Source of the DNA: Bdellovibrionales bacterium
GTDB taxonomy: Bacteria; Bdellovibrionota; Bdellovibrionia; Bdellovibrionales; JAMPXM01
Length of the DNA: 9,725 nt
Reading direction: 5' to 3'
NCBI GenBank assembly: GCA_005793615.1
Contig: SXRI01000041.1
Location: 1-9,725, forward strand
Below are positions 1 to 7,156 of this stretch, one piece after another (position 1 is the stretch's first letter; each line of letters opens with the position of its first letter). The position numbers and the translations under genes were made by a program. The notes beneath the pieces were generated by a model. That model did not search any database. It had not been told where the DNA came from and worked only from the letters and a program-made list of their open reading frames with translations.

Positions 1-123
1 AAGCCACCAAACTAAGCCACCAAACTAAGCCACCAAACTAAGCCACCAAACTAAGCCACCAAACTAAGCCACCAAACTAAGCCACCAAACTAAGCCACCA
101 AACTAAGCCACCAAACTAAGCCA
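1..123. repeat. 13-bp perfect tandem repeat array, 9.5 copies
   Basis: Nine identical head-to-tail copies of AAGCCACCAAACT occupy 1-117, followed by a 6-base partial copy at 118-123. No mismatch is seen between copies. The array begins at the window edge, so its true length is unknown. Each unit carries TAA on the plus strand (in ACTAAG) and TAG on the minus strand (in CTTAG). Because 13 is not a multiple of 3, three successive copies put stops in all six frames. The copy nearest the ABC gene supplies that gene's TAG stop (116-118). On the minus strand each unit contains GGTGG, so the array is G-patterned. Perfect identity suggests recent expansion or slippage, but could also be an assembly effect at a contig end. 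Confidence 0.97.
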
Positions 124-2008
124 GCTGAGTCGCCTGAAACACTGGTAGCAGCTTATCCGGCTTATCGAACATCCTGATCTCGCCTTTATGGAGCCACAGG
201 ATCCGATCACAATGAATCAACGTCGATAGGCGATGAGCGATGATGATCTGGGTACGATCGGCAAAAAACTCGCGTGTCGCCCGCACAAGAATCTCCTCGG
301 ATTGAGGATCCACTGAGCTCGTGGCCTCATCCATGACAATCACCGGAGCATCCTGAAGCAAACAACGGGCGATACACAAGAGTTGTTTCTCTCCGGCCGA
401 GAGATTCCGGCCGCGCTCTTCCACCGGACTGTCGAGCCCCGCCGGCTGTGCTTGAAGCCATTCAAGCAGCCCGACACGGTCAAGAGCCTCCAGAAGGCGC
501 GTATCGGTGTTCATTGCCGCAAGATCGAGGTTCTCGCGAATAGTCCCGCGAAACAACGTCGGCTCTTGCGAAATCAAAGCGATGGCGCGGCGAAAAACCG
601 CCAAATCAAGATCAGGTCCGCAGCCATCAATTAAAACCCGTCCACGTTCAAAGGGATAAAGATGAAACAACGCCTGGACAAAACTCGTTTTGCCGCTGCC
701 CGTGCGTCCGACGATGCCGACTTTTTCGCCTGGGCGAATCTGAAAATCGAGCCCTTTCAGCACATAAGGCAAATCCGGCGAGTACCGAAACCAAAGATCC
801 TCAATCGTCACAGAGGCGCATCGATCTTGCACCAAGCGCGTTCCCTTGAGACGGGCTTCCTCGCTCGCATCATAGACCGGATGATCGGTCGGAAACTCAC
901 GCGCCGCTGGCAACTTCGCCCCCGGTTCGATTTTGCGCCGTAAGTAATCGTTCATACGCTCGACTCCGGTCATCGCCTCTTCAAACTGCGCAAACCACTC
1001 GAAAAACATTTGTAGCGAAGTTCCAGACAATGCAATGAAAGTAAAAGCCACACCGAGCGAGCCGATACTGACCCAACCCCGCTGGGCCATCCAGTAACCG
1101 GCAAAGGCCGTGAACAAAAACATTAACGCCGTGAGCGCGCTCATCTGCATCGAAAACCTCAAAACTGCACCTGAGGTTCGAAGTCGTTGATCAAGAAACC
1201 TGTCATTGAGCCGCGAAAACCTTCTTAAAAAAGTGGCCTGTCGGCCAAAAATCCGGATCGTACTTGCGCCCTGCGTGGATTCCGCAAAATGTGCAATCGA
1301 AGGCGATCGTCCGGCAGAAAGCTCACGCCTTTCATGGCGAAGGCGATCACGATTCAAACGGTAAATTCCGTAATTGGCGAGTCCGATCAAAACAATGATC
1401 GGCAAATAAAGCGGACTCGCCAAGCTCACCAACAAAAGCATACAGGTCAAATCAAAAACAATTGCGAAAAACTCCGCCAGCGGTCCGCCAAAAAGGCGAA
1501 AGACGTTGCCATAGTCGCTTGAAAAGCGAGTCACGATTCGACCGACTGGATTGGTGTCAAAAAACTGAATCGGCAGTCGCGAGGTACGCAGAGTCACCTC
1601 ATCGTAGAGACGACTGACCGCTTCGGCCGACAGACGAGAAAAACCAATCCGGTAAAACGCCGTCAATAGAAAGCCGAAAGCCGTCACGCCCACCAGCAAG
1701 AATAAAAAGCGACGGTCGTCAAAGCCCGTAAACACCTCTGGCAGCGACTGACAAGCGCCACTGTCAGCGGCCCAACGCAAGCAATAGGAGTCAACCCAAA
1801 AGCCGATCAGGTTCGCGTTAGCCAACAAAAATAGCCGTCCCAAAAATCCACAAACCAAATAAAAACTGATCTTCAGCAAAATTGGTTTGTAGGAAAAATA
1901 GAGACTCTGAAAAACCTCACGGGAATATCGGCCACGAAATGTCGATTCGCGATCAAGATAACGTTTCGGCGTTGGCGTCGACATTGGTGTCACTGCTGGT
2001 CCCGACAT
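116..2008 (-). CDS. ABC exporter half-transporter, ABCC NBD2-like (catalytic half)
   Basis: Inner-membrane half ABC transporter of 630 aa: an N-terminal six-helix exporter domain (helices roughly 42-68, 101-123, a pair in 178-218, and a pair in 285-340) followed by a nucleotide-binding domain. Motifs seen: the ABCC-like NPVGRIVTRFSSD segment near 153-165, Walker A GRTGSGKT at 434-441, Q-loop Gln481, signature LSAGE at 536-540, Walker B VIVMDE with Asp560 and catalytic Glu561, and H-loop His592. GRTGSGKT and the LSxGxxQL-type signature resemble NBD2 of MRP-type proteins. The signature departs from LSGGQ. I chose ATG 2008 because AGGAGG lies just upstream (2012-2017), although the 3-nt spacing is short. 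The frame stays open to 2134, but that extension lies wholly inside the upstream gene. It overlaps that gene by 56 nt and should heterodimerise with its product. Substrate is unknown: drug, lipid or peptide export are all possible. The stop codon lies in the 13-bp repeat array. Confidence 0.93.
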   Translation of the reverse strand: MSGPAVTPMSTPTPKRYLDRESTFRGRYSREVFQSLYFSYKPILLKISFYLVCGFLGRLFLLANANLIGFWVDSYCLRWAADSGACQSLPEVFTGFDDRRFLFLLVGVTAFGFLLTAFYRIGFSRLSAEAVSRLYDEVTLRTSRLPIQFFDTNPVGRIVTRFSSDYGNVFRLFGGPLAEFFAIVFDLTCMLLLVSLASPLYLPIIVLIGLANYGIYRLNRDRLRHERRELSAGRSPSIAHFAESTQGASTIRIFGRQATFLRRFSRLNDRFLDQRLRTSGAVLRFSMQMSALTALMFLFTAFAGYWMAQRGWVSIGSLGVAFTFIALSGTSLQMFFEWFAQFEEAMTGVERMNDYLRRKIEPGAKLPAAREFPTDHPVYDASEEARLKGTRLVQDRCASVTIEDLWFRYSPDLPYVLKGLDFQIRPGEKVGIVGRTGSGKTSFVQALFHLYPFERGRVLIDGCGPDLDLAVFRRAIALISQEPTLFRGTIRENLDLAAMNTDTRLLEALDRVGLLEWLQAQPAGLDSPVEERGRNLSAGEKQLLCIARCLLQDAPVIVMDEATSSVDPQSEEILVRATREFFADRTQIIIAHRLSTLIHCDRILWLHKGEIRMFDKPDKLLPVFQATQLA

Positions 2009-3857
2009 CGGCCTCCTTTCCTGATAGTTCCTCAGAAATAATCGCTGCCGCTGCCGCCACCGAACTCTCCTCACTGCGTTTGACCGAAGCAACGAACTCC
2101 TGCATCCGTTGAGACTTTTTGAGCAGCTCCGCAAACGTTCCCTGCTCTACGAGCGAACCGTTTTCCATGAAGAAAATCCGATCAACCAAACTCAAGACCG
2201 ATAACCGATGCGTGACCAACAAACGGGTACTGCCTTTCCAGGCGCCACTCAGCAGATCACGAACCAGCTGTCTTTCGGTGTCGACATCAACCGCACTTAA
2301 ACAATCATCGAGCAATACGATCGGGCGGCTAAACTGATGCGCCCGAGCCAGGGAAACCCTTTGCCGTTGTCCGCCCGAAAGATTCACGCCACGTTCGCCG
2401 ATTTCAGTATCCAGTCCGTGCCCTTGCATTTCTTCTTCGATTTTGAAATGCGCCAGCTCTAGGGCCTTAAGCACGGCGCTGTCATTCTCGAGCGATGGTT
2501 CATATTGGAAAACAATGTTCTCGCGAAGAGACGCACTCATCACGAAGCCTTCCTGCGGCACAAATGAAAAATAGCGACGACGCTCATTCACATCGAGTCG
2601 AAGCGCATCGATAGGACCGATCTGAAACCCTTTGAAGGTGGCTCCGGTTTCACCAACTAGAGATAGCGCCAACATTGATTTACCGGCGCCGACCTCGCCA
2701 ATGACCGCGACAAACTCACCGGCCCGTATCTCAAAATCAACGTCGTTCAAAATCTTATGCCCGTTGATAGTCAGATTGAGTCCGCGCACGCTCAAAGGCA
2801 AAGCCGATGGCAATGCCAACTCCGCATTCTCACGTCGCTCGACTAAACCTGCATCCGAGGGCCTAGCAAGAAATTTTTCCAGACGTTTAAGCGACGTCGT
2901 CGAGTCGAAAGCGAAAGTAAAGAACCACGGCAGTTGCCGAAACGCCCGCTGAAGAAAGACACCAAAAATCCACAACATCGCGAACAGTTCGCCCGGGCTC
3001 ACGCGCCGGTCGCTCAAGTACATCAAACTGGCGACACCCGCCAGGTTGATAATAAAATTGATCGATGAACCAAAGGCATTCATGAACTGACCGTTGGTCA
3101 CCATTGTGACACGGTTCGCGGTCTCCTCCTGGCGCTTGAGAAAAATCTTATGTTCAAAGCTCTCAACCCAACCCAATATTCGCAAAAGGCGAATCGATTG
3201 CACCCACTCATTAACAATACCGGTACGCTCGGCCGCGAGTTGCTTGAAACGCCAGAAAAAACGACTTTGCCGTATAGCCAACGCCAATGTGAACGAAATC
3301 ACCACGCCCATCAGGGTTAGAGTCGCCCACATCGGAATTCCGCAAATCCAATAGACCGCAAGCGGCCCCAGGATCAAACTACACATGATCACAGCCGCCA
3401 TCGGCAAGACTTGATCAATCACCGCTGTGGCGCCGGGAACATCGGTAGCATAGATTGAAACCACTTCGCCAACCGTCGTCGAACCAAGTGATGCGGTACG
3501 AATTGATAGAGTTTTTCGATACAGGGCCTCGGAAAAAATCCGCTGCAACATCGTACCCTCACGCATAGCAAGAAAGCTGCCGATGAGTGCAATGGCCTGA
3601 GTGATCACAGTCGCAACAAAGGCTCCGAGCAAAGCCCCTACCGGAGTCAATCCCGTTAAGAATGAGTGACTAAATCTCGCCGCTTCTTCGGCCTCAGTTC
3701 CCAGCACTTGATCTATGAAAATCTTCTGAAATACCGCCGCAGCAATACCCGCTAGCGCCCCGAAAAGAGCGGTAGTAAAGATCCCCAGGCGCGCCCACCA
3801 ACGGTAGCGCAAAGAAAATCCAAGCAGTGATTTCGGGAGATTTTCATAGGATGTCAC
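1953..3857 (-). CDS. ABC exporter half-transporter, ABCC NBD1-like (degenerate half)
   Basis: Half ABC exporter of 634 aa, first gene of a two-gene unit with the 630-aa partner. Six predicted helices lie near 22-43, 72-98, 150-173, 176-195, 266-281 and 291-306, then a nucleotide-binding domain. Motifs seen: Walker A GEVGAGKS at 387-394, Q-loop Gln435, canonical signature LSGGQ at 493-497, and H-loop His550. Walker B reads IVLLDD, placing Asp518 where the catalytic Glu normally sits. The strings GERGVNLSGGQRQRVSLARA and LLDDCLSAVD closely resemble NBD1 of MRP/ABCC transporters, where Asp at this place is usual. I infer an asymmetric heterodimer with one weak ATPase site. The tail after about 594 is Ser/Glu/Ala-rich, and its last codons overlap the partner's start. 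The start is GTG at 3857 with no clear ribosome binding site, so the exact N terminus is uncertain. Confidence 0.92.
   Translation of the reverse strand: MTSYENLPKSLLGFSLRYRWWARLGIFTTALFGALAGIAAAVFQKIFIDQVLGTEAEEAARFSHSFLTGLTPVGALLGAFVATVITQAIALIGSFLAMREGTMLQRIFSEALYRKTLSIRTASLGSTTVGEVVSIYATDVPGATAVIDQVLPMAAVIMCSLILGPLAVYWICGIPMWATLTLMGVVISFTLALAIRQSRFFWRFKQLAAERTGIVNEWVQSIRLLRILGWVESFEHKIFLKRQEETANRVTMVTNGQFMNAFGSSINFIINLAGVASLMYLSDRRVSPGELFAMLWIFGVFLQRAFRQLPWFFTFAFDSTTSLKRLEKFLARPSDAGLVERRENAELALPSALPLSVRGLNLTINGHKILNDVDFEIRAGEFVAVIGEVGAGKSMLALSLVGETGATFKGFQIGPIDALRLDVNERRRYFSFVPQEGFVMSASLRENIVFQYEPSLENDSAVLKALELAHFKIEEEMQGHGLDTEIGERGVNLSGGQRQRVSLARAHQFSRPIVLLDDCLSAVDVDTERQLVRDLLSGAWKGSTRLLVTHRLSVLSLVDRIFFMENGSLVEQGTFAELLKKSQRMQEFVASVKRSEESSVAAAAAIISEELSGKEADVGTSSDTNVDANAETLS
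2012..2017 (-). promoter_or_regulatory. Ribosome binding site inside the upstream ABC gene
   Basis: On the minus strand AGGAGG, preceded by AA, lies 3 nt before ATG 2008, within the 3' coding end of the first ABC gene. It decides the start of the second gene and suggests translational coupling. The spacing is shorter than usual, but the next in-frame ATG (1984) is too far away to use this site. Confidence 0.7.
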
Positions 3858-4127
3858 TTGAATGAAAACGATAGCATTTCGAAGGCGGTTGGCAAATACC
3901 TACTGCTTCCTGACGCGCGAAGCCCCCTAAAAATCGTACTTAAGTATGCGCACTCTACGTCCTCTTAGGCCCTAATTGGTCCCCGCTTGAAGTACAAGAT
4001 TTCACCCGGAGCTCCTCAATTTCATTGACTGATGAGATTTTCGACACCTGTCAAAGACCTAGTGTGGCGACAGTCTTGCACCCTCTATGGAGGCAGATGA
4101 AGCAGTGATCCACAGGAGAGCATGCCC
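3858..4127. other. Divergent intergenic region between ABC pair and lipoprotein gene
   Basis: 270 bp between the GTG of the minus-strand ABC unit and the chosen ATG of the plus-strand lipoprotein gene. Promoters for both units should lie here, but I cannot identify a convincing -35/-10 pair for either. Visible items are a perfect 10-bp palindrome at 3937-3946, and a short upstream reading frame with an internal strong ribosome binding site at 4087-4131. No protein gene or RNA gene is recognisable in it. Confidence 0.7.
3937..3946. promoter_or_regulatory. 10-bp palindrome TACTTAAGTA, possible operator
   Basis: TACTTAAGTA is a perfect palindrome with no spacer, 80 bp upstream of the ABC start and about 180 bp upstream of the lipoprotein gene. 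A central position between divergent genes would suit a dimeric regulator. It is short enough to be chance, and no second copy was noticed in the region. Confidence 0.2.
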
Positions 4128-4976
4128 ATGACCAACGCGCAGTCTTTGACCCCATCCCGCAAGAAGGCCCTTTTCAGTGCCTTGCTCGCGGTTACCACTG
4201 CCCTCACGACAGTGGCCTGCGGACATGAGAACAAGCTCTATCGAGACCCCGATCCGCCAATGGTGACGCCTGCAATTGCAAGCACTCAACCTGGCAGCCC
4301 CTTGCCGCAGGATTTTTTTGATCAGTCGATCAATCTCGCCAGCAGTGAAATCGCTCTCGACGGTACGACCACTACATCCATCGCGATACTCTTGGAAACC
4401 AAGGCAGGCACGAGTCCCGCCGGTGGATTCAACGGCTCCGGCACAGGTCATCGCGCCGTCTTAGGAATTGCGATCAACACGCCAAAAAAACTCTCGGCAC
4501 TCACCGGTGGAATCACCTTCGACGCCAAGACAATCACTGGCTCCGAGAAAATCGCTGTGAGCATCCTGGTCGACCTCGATTGCACAGGAACCAGCACCCG
4601 CGTTCTCACTGCTCTAGGCGCCGATCTCGCTCCCGGAACTGCTCAAGCAGATAGTTACACGCGCTTTAGTGCCGATTTCACTCAAGCCCGCTGGCTTGTC
4701 TCAGGCTCTGATATTACTGACCCAGGCAACCCTGCAACTATCTTGGTACCCGGCAGCGGTAGCCCCGCAGACCTTACCGCTCTGATCTCAAAATACCCAA
4801 ATGCGTGCATCCATAACGCAATCAATGCTGACGACGCACTTGCCAAAGGTTTAGCGAGCGCCGGCGTTCTACTTACCCTTGGTACACCGACAACAACCTC
4901 ACTCAATCAAGCTTTCATTAATCGTGTGACTATTGGTTCAACCGTCCACGCTCATGGCGACTGGGGGAGCTTATGA
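4128..4976 (+). CDS. Putative lipoprotein of unknown function
   Basis: 282-aa protein from ATG 4128; I do not recognise a family. The N terminus has a basic patch (SRKK), a hydrophobic stretch of about 15 residues, then TTVAC with Cys31, a fair lipobox. It is therefore probably a lipid-anchored envelope protein. A Pro-rich linker (DPDPP and following, about 40-62) precedes a body rich in Thr, Ser, Gly and Ala with alternating hydrophobic residues, suggesting a beta-rich domain. Two further Cys (152 and 227) could form a disulfide. Two ATGs compete: AGGAG at 4114-4118 is 9 nt from ATG 4128 but only 3 nt from ATG 4122, so I prefer 4128; the other adds two residues. Its stop overlaps the next gene's start (ATGA at 4973-4976), so the two proteins are probably made together and may work together. 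Confidence 0.82.
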   Translation: MTNAQSLTPSRKKALFSALLAVTTALTTVACGHENKLYRDPDPPMVTPAIASTQPGSPLPQDFFDQSINLASSEIALDGTTTTSIAILLETKAGTSPAGGFNGSGTGHRAVLGIAINTPKKLSALTGGITFDAKTITGSEKIAVSILVDLDCTGTSTRVLTALGADLAPGTAQADSYTRFSADFTQARWLVSGSDITDPGNPATILVPGSGSPADLTALISKYPNACIHNAINADDALAKGLASAGVLLTLGTPTTTSLNQAFINRVTIGSTVHAHGDWGSL

Positions 4977-6115
4977 AATCACTCTGTCTCTTGCTCAGTG
5001 TAGTTGTCGGCTTTGCTTTCACAACTGCTGCCCGTGCCGAAGACAGCACGCGCGCGAGCAAACTTCCTTCGAAGCTGCCAAAAAAATCTGCGAAAAAACA
5101 AGTCACTAAAATCAATTTCGAACAAAACTCCGGCACCCATGTCACTACAGTAGTAGTGCGCACACCGCTCCCGCTTGAGCAGGCACTCGAAGACCAAACA
5201 CGTGCCGCGAATGATGTTCATGATTTGCGTAAGCCACTAGAAATATCACCTGAGCCACAGGTCCGTTATCATCTCAACTCGAAGCTCAGCGCCAAGCAAA
5301 CCCAGAAAAAATCACTGCTGCTCGAACCCCAAAAACCACTCGCGCAAGCTGGAGCACCATCTGAAGTCCCCTCAACAGCCCCCTCAGGAGTTCCCGCCGC
5401 TGTCCCGGCGCCAGAGCTCGTAGTCGCGGCAACGACCGAAACTCCAGCCCACGAAACCTTCGTCGGACCACCAGTTCCAGTTACCGTCCAAGTCTCCGCC
5501 CCAGCACCTCAGACCCCCACTCCTCAGGTTCCAACTCCTTTGGCGGCAACGCCGCCGGCCGATACAGCGAGCATAAAGGCAGCCCGTACCTCGTCACCCA
5601 CCCCACGAGGCTCAAGTGAAGACTACTTTCTCGCACGCGGCTCCTTCCTCAACGCACAATACAGTGAGCTCGCCAGTGAACTTGCAAATGGCGCACACTC
5701 ATTCGGCTTAGGATTGGCTCGTCCTTTTGAGTGGCTCGAGGCCCGTCTGCAAGTCGAAGCCGGCTTCGGCATGGATCAAGAAATGGCAGCACAGAATATC
5801 CGCCACCTCCTTGCCCGCGGTGACGCCGTATTTTTTCTTTCTTCGGGATTTATCAAACCATTTGCCGCCTTCGGAATTGGCTTTGGCAGTTTCTATGTGC
5901 GTAGCCAACGAGTGAATAGCAAAGGCCGCGACATACTTTACCGCGAACATGCCAAAGGTACGGCCTTTATTGCGACGCCGGCAGCAGGCGCACGCTTTGA
6001 CTTCGGTCACTTCGTCGTCGACACCACAGTGGAATATTTGGTGGTATCCGGAGCAGGGTCGAGTACTGCCCTCGGCGGTTGGACTGGCGCACTCACCTTA
6101 GGTTTACCCTTTTAA
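4973..6115 (+). CDS. Secreted protein with Pro-rich linker and C-terminal barrel-like domain
   Basis: 380-aa exported protein of no family I can name. Residues 1-22 form a Sec signal peptide ending in AARA before Glu23. Residues 23-118 are basic and polar (SKLPSKLPKKSAKK near 29-42). Residues 119-212 are a Pro/Ala/Thr/Val-rich linker with repeated VPxP, APxP and TPxP motifs. Residues 213-380 alternate hydrophobic and polar residues with many Gly and aromatics and end in a terminal Phe (GLPF). This is typical of outer-membrane beta-barrels recognised by the BAM complex; the size would suit about eight strands. I infer a small outer-membrane barrel carrying a long periplasmic N-terminal arm. 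Its basic, Pro-rich arm could touch peptidoglycan or the coupled lipoprotein. The start overlaps the lipoprotein stop (ATGA), with a purine-rich GGGGGAG at 4963-4969. A soluble beta-domain is the main alternative. Confidence 0.85.
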   Translation: MKSLCLLLSVVVGFAFTTAARAEDSTRASKLPSKLPKKSAKKQVTKINFEQNSGTHVTTVVVRTPLPLEQALEDQTRAANDVHDLRKPLEISPEPQVRYHLNSKLSAKQTQKKSLLLEPQKPLAQAGAPSEVPSTAPSGVPAAVPAPELVVAATTETPAHETFVGPPVPVTVQVSAPAPQTPTPQVPTPLAATPPADTASIKAARTSSPTPRGSSEDYFLARGSFLNAQYSELASELANGAHSFGLGLARPFEWLEARLQVEAGFGMDQEMAAQNIRHLLARGDAVFFLSSGFIKPFAAFGIGFGSFYVRSQRVNSKGRDILYREHAKGTAFIATPAAGARFDFGHFVVDTTVEYLVVSGAGSSTALGGWTGALTLGLPF

Positions 6116-6175
6116 TTGCACCTGCCACCTGAGGCGCTTAACCATATGATTCTACATGCGTTTTCAAACTCCCCC

Positions 6176-6203
6176 TTGACGAATGCGGAAAAAGACCTAT
6201 TTT
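6176..6203 (+). promoter_or_regulatory. Candidate htpX promoter, housekeeping or heat-shock type
   Basis: TTGACG (6176-6181) and TATTTT (6198-6203) are separated by 16 bp, a fair sigma-70 match. The same DNA read as CTTGAC (6175-6180), 14 bp, ACCTATTT (6195-6202) also partly fits the sigma-32 consensus CTTGAA / CCCCATnT. The region ends 23 bp before the htpX ATG, and AGGAG at 6213-6217 serves as ribosome binding site. The sequence cannot decide between the two sigma factors. Confidence 0.5.
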
Positions 6204-6226
6204 CTCTGTCATAGGAGATATTTACT

Positions 6227-7150
6227 ATGACCTGGGCTCGTCGCATTGCTTTCTTCATCGCCCTCAACGTCGTTGTCATGCTCACCGTGAGTCTGGTGAT
6301 CAATCTTTTGGGCGTCGGTAGTTTCGTCGGCCCACAGGGGCTCGACCTCGCCAGCCTCATGGTTTTTTGTTTAGTATGGGGCATGGGCGGCGCCTTCATC
6401 AGTCTCCTACTGTCCAAGGTCATGGCCAAGTGGGCGATGGGTGTGCAGATTCTCGACCCAAATACCTCTAACGGCGAGGCCCGACAACTCGTCAACACCG
6501 TACACGACCTTGCCCGTAAGGCGGGTCTGAGCAGAATGCCCGATGTCGGGATTTACAATTCTCCCGAGGTCAATGCTTTCGCCACTGGACCGACACGCAA
6601 TAACTCTCTCGTCGCGGTATCTACTGGGCTTCTGAACTCTATGAATTCCCGTTCCGTAGAGGGTGTGCTTGGCCACGAGGTCGCGCATATCGCTAACGGC
6701 GATATGGTGACCATGACTCTCCTGCAAGGCGTGGTGAACGCGTTTGTTATGGCGCTTGCACGTATTGTCGCTTTTGCGATCGACAATGCACTTCGCTCAG
6801 ATCGTGATAGCCGCAGCGGTGGTCTCGGTTATTTTGGCCGCTCGATCGCGATCATGGTGCTTGAGATGTTGTTCTTTATTCCTGGATCGATGATCATCGC
6901 CTGGTTCTCGCGGCAACGTGAGTTTCGCGCCGATGCCGGAAGCTCTCGGTATGCCGGCCGCGACAGCATGATCTCAGCCTTGCGCGACCTGCAACGTGTT
7001 CACGGTATCAATGAATCACCCGAGCTCCAGCAAGCCCCAGCCTTCGCGAATTTTAAAATCGCCGCCGGCCGCAGAACAGGCCTTGCGCACTTGTTCTCAA
7101 GCCACCCGCCCCTCGAAGAGCGCATCGCCCGCTTGGAGCGGGGGTATTAG
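6227..7150 (+). CDS. htpX: Protease HtpX (inner-membrane zinc metalloprotease)
   Basis: 307-aa integral membrane M48-family metalloprotease that degrades misfolded or damaged membrane proteins in the cytoplasmic membrane, in E. coli alongside FtsH. Seen directly: helices near 7-30 and 41-63, the zinc motif HEVAH with His150, Glu151 and His154, further helices near 164-185 and 207-227, and the third zinc ligand as Glu232 in SRQREFRAD. The conserved SHPPLEERI block at 292-300 closes the protein. Length is close to the roughly 290 aa of E. coli HtpX. The ATG follows AGGAG by 9 nt. It appears to be transcribed alone: 111 bp separate it from the upstream gene, and it converges on the L,D-transpeptidase gene with 6 nt between stop codons. 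All catalytic residues are present, so it should be active. Confidence 0.97.
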   Translation: MTWARRIAFFIALNVVVMLTVSLVINLLGVGSFVGPQGLDLASLMVFCLVWGMGGAFISLLLSKVMAKWAMGVQILDPNTSNGEARQLVNTVHDLARKAGLSRMPDVGIYNSPEVNAFATGPTRNNSLVAVSTGLLNSMNSRSVEGVLGHEVAHIANGDMVTMTLLQGVVNAFVMALARIVAFAIDNALRSDRDSRSGGLGYFGRSIAIMVLEMLFFIPGSMIIAWFSRQREFRADAGSSRYAGRDSMISALRDLQRVHGINESPELQQAPAFANFKIAAGRRTGLAHLFSSHPPLEERIARLERGY

Positions 7151-7156
7151 TCTCGC

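Noticed and set aside
1..123. CRISPR array or telomere-like repeat
   Set aside because: The units are contiguous with no spacers, and the 13-bp unit does not match a CRISPR repeat. Nothing shows a chromosome end.
2009..2134. N-terminal extension of the second ABC gene up to 2134
   Set aside because: The added 42 residues are Arg/Ser-rich, lie wholly inside the upstream ABC gene, and ignore the AGGAGG just before ATG 2008.
3858..4127. Sigma-70 promoters in the divergent region
   Set aside because: TTGACT at 4025-4030 and TTGAAG at 3987-3992 have no acceptable -10 element at 16-18 bp on the plus strand, and minus-strand candidates match only half the consensus.
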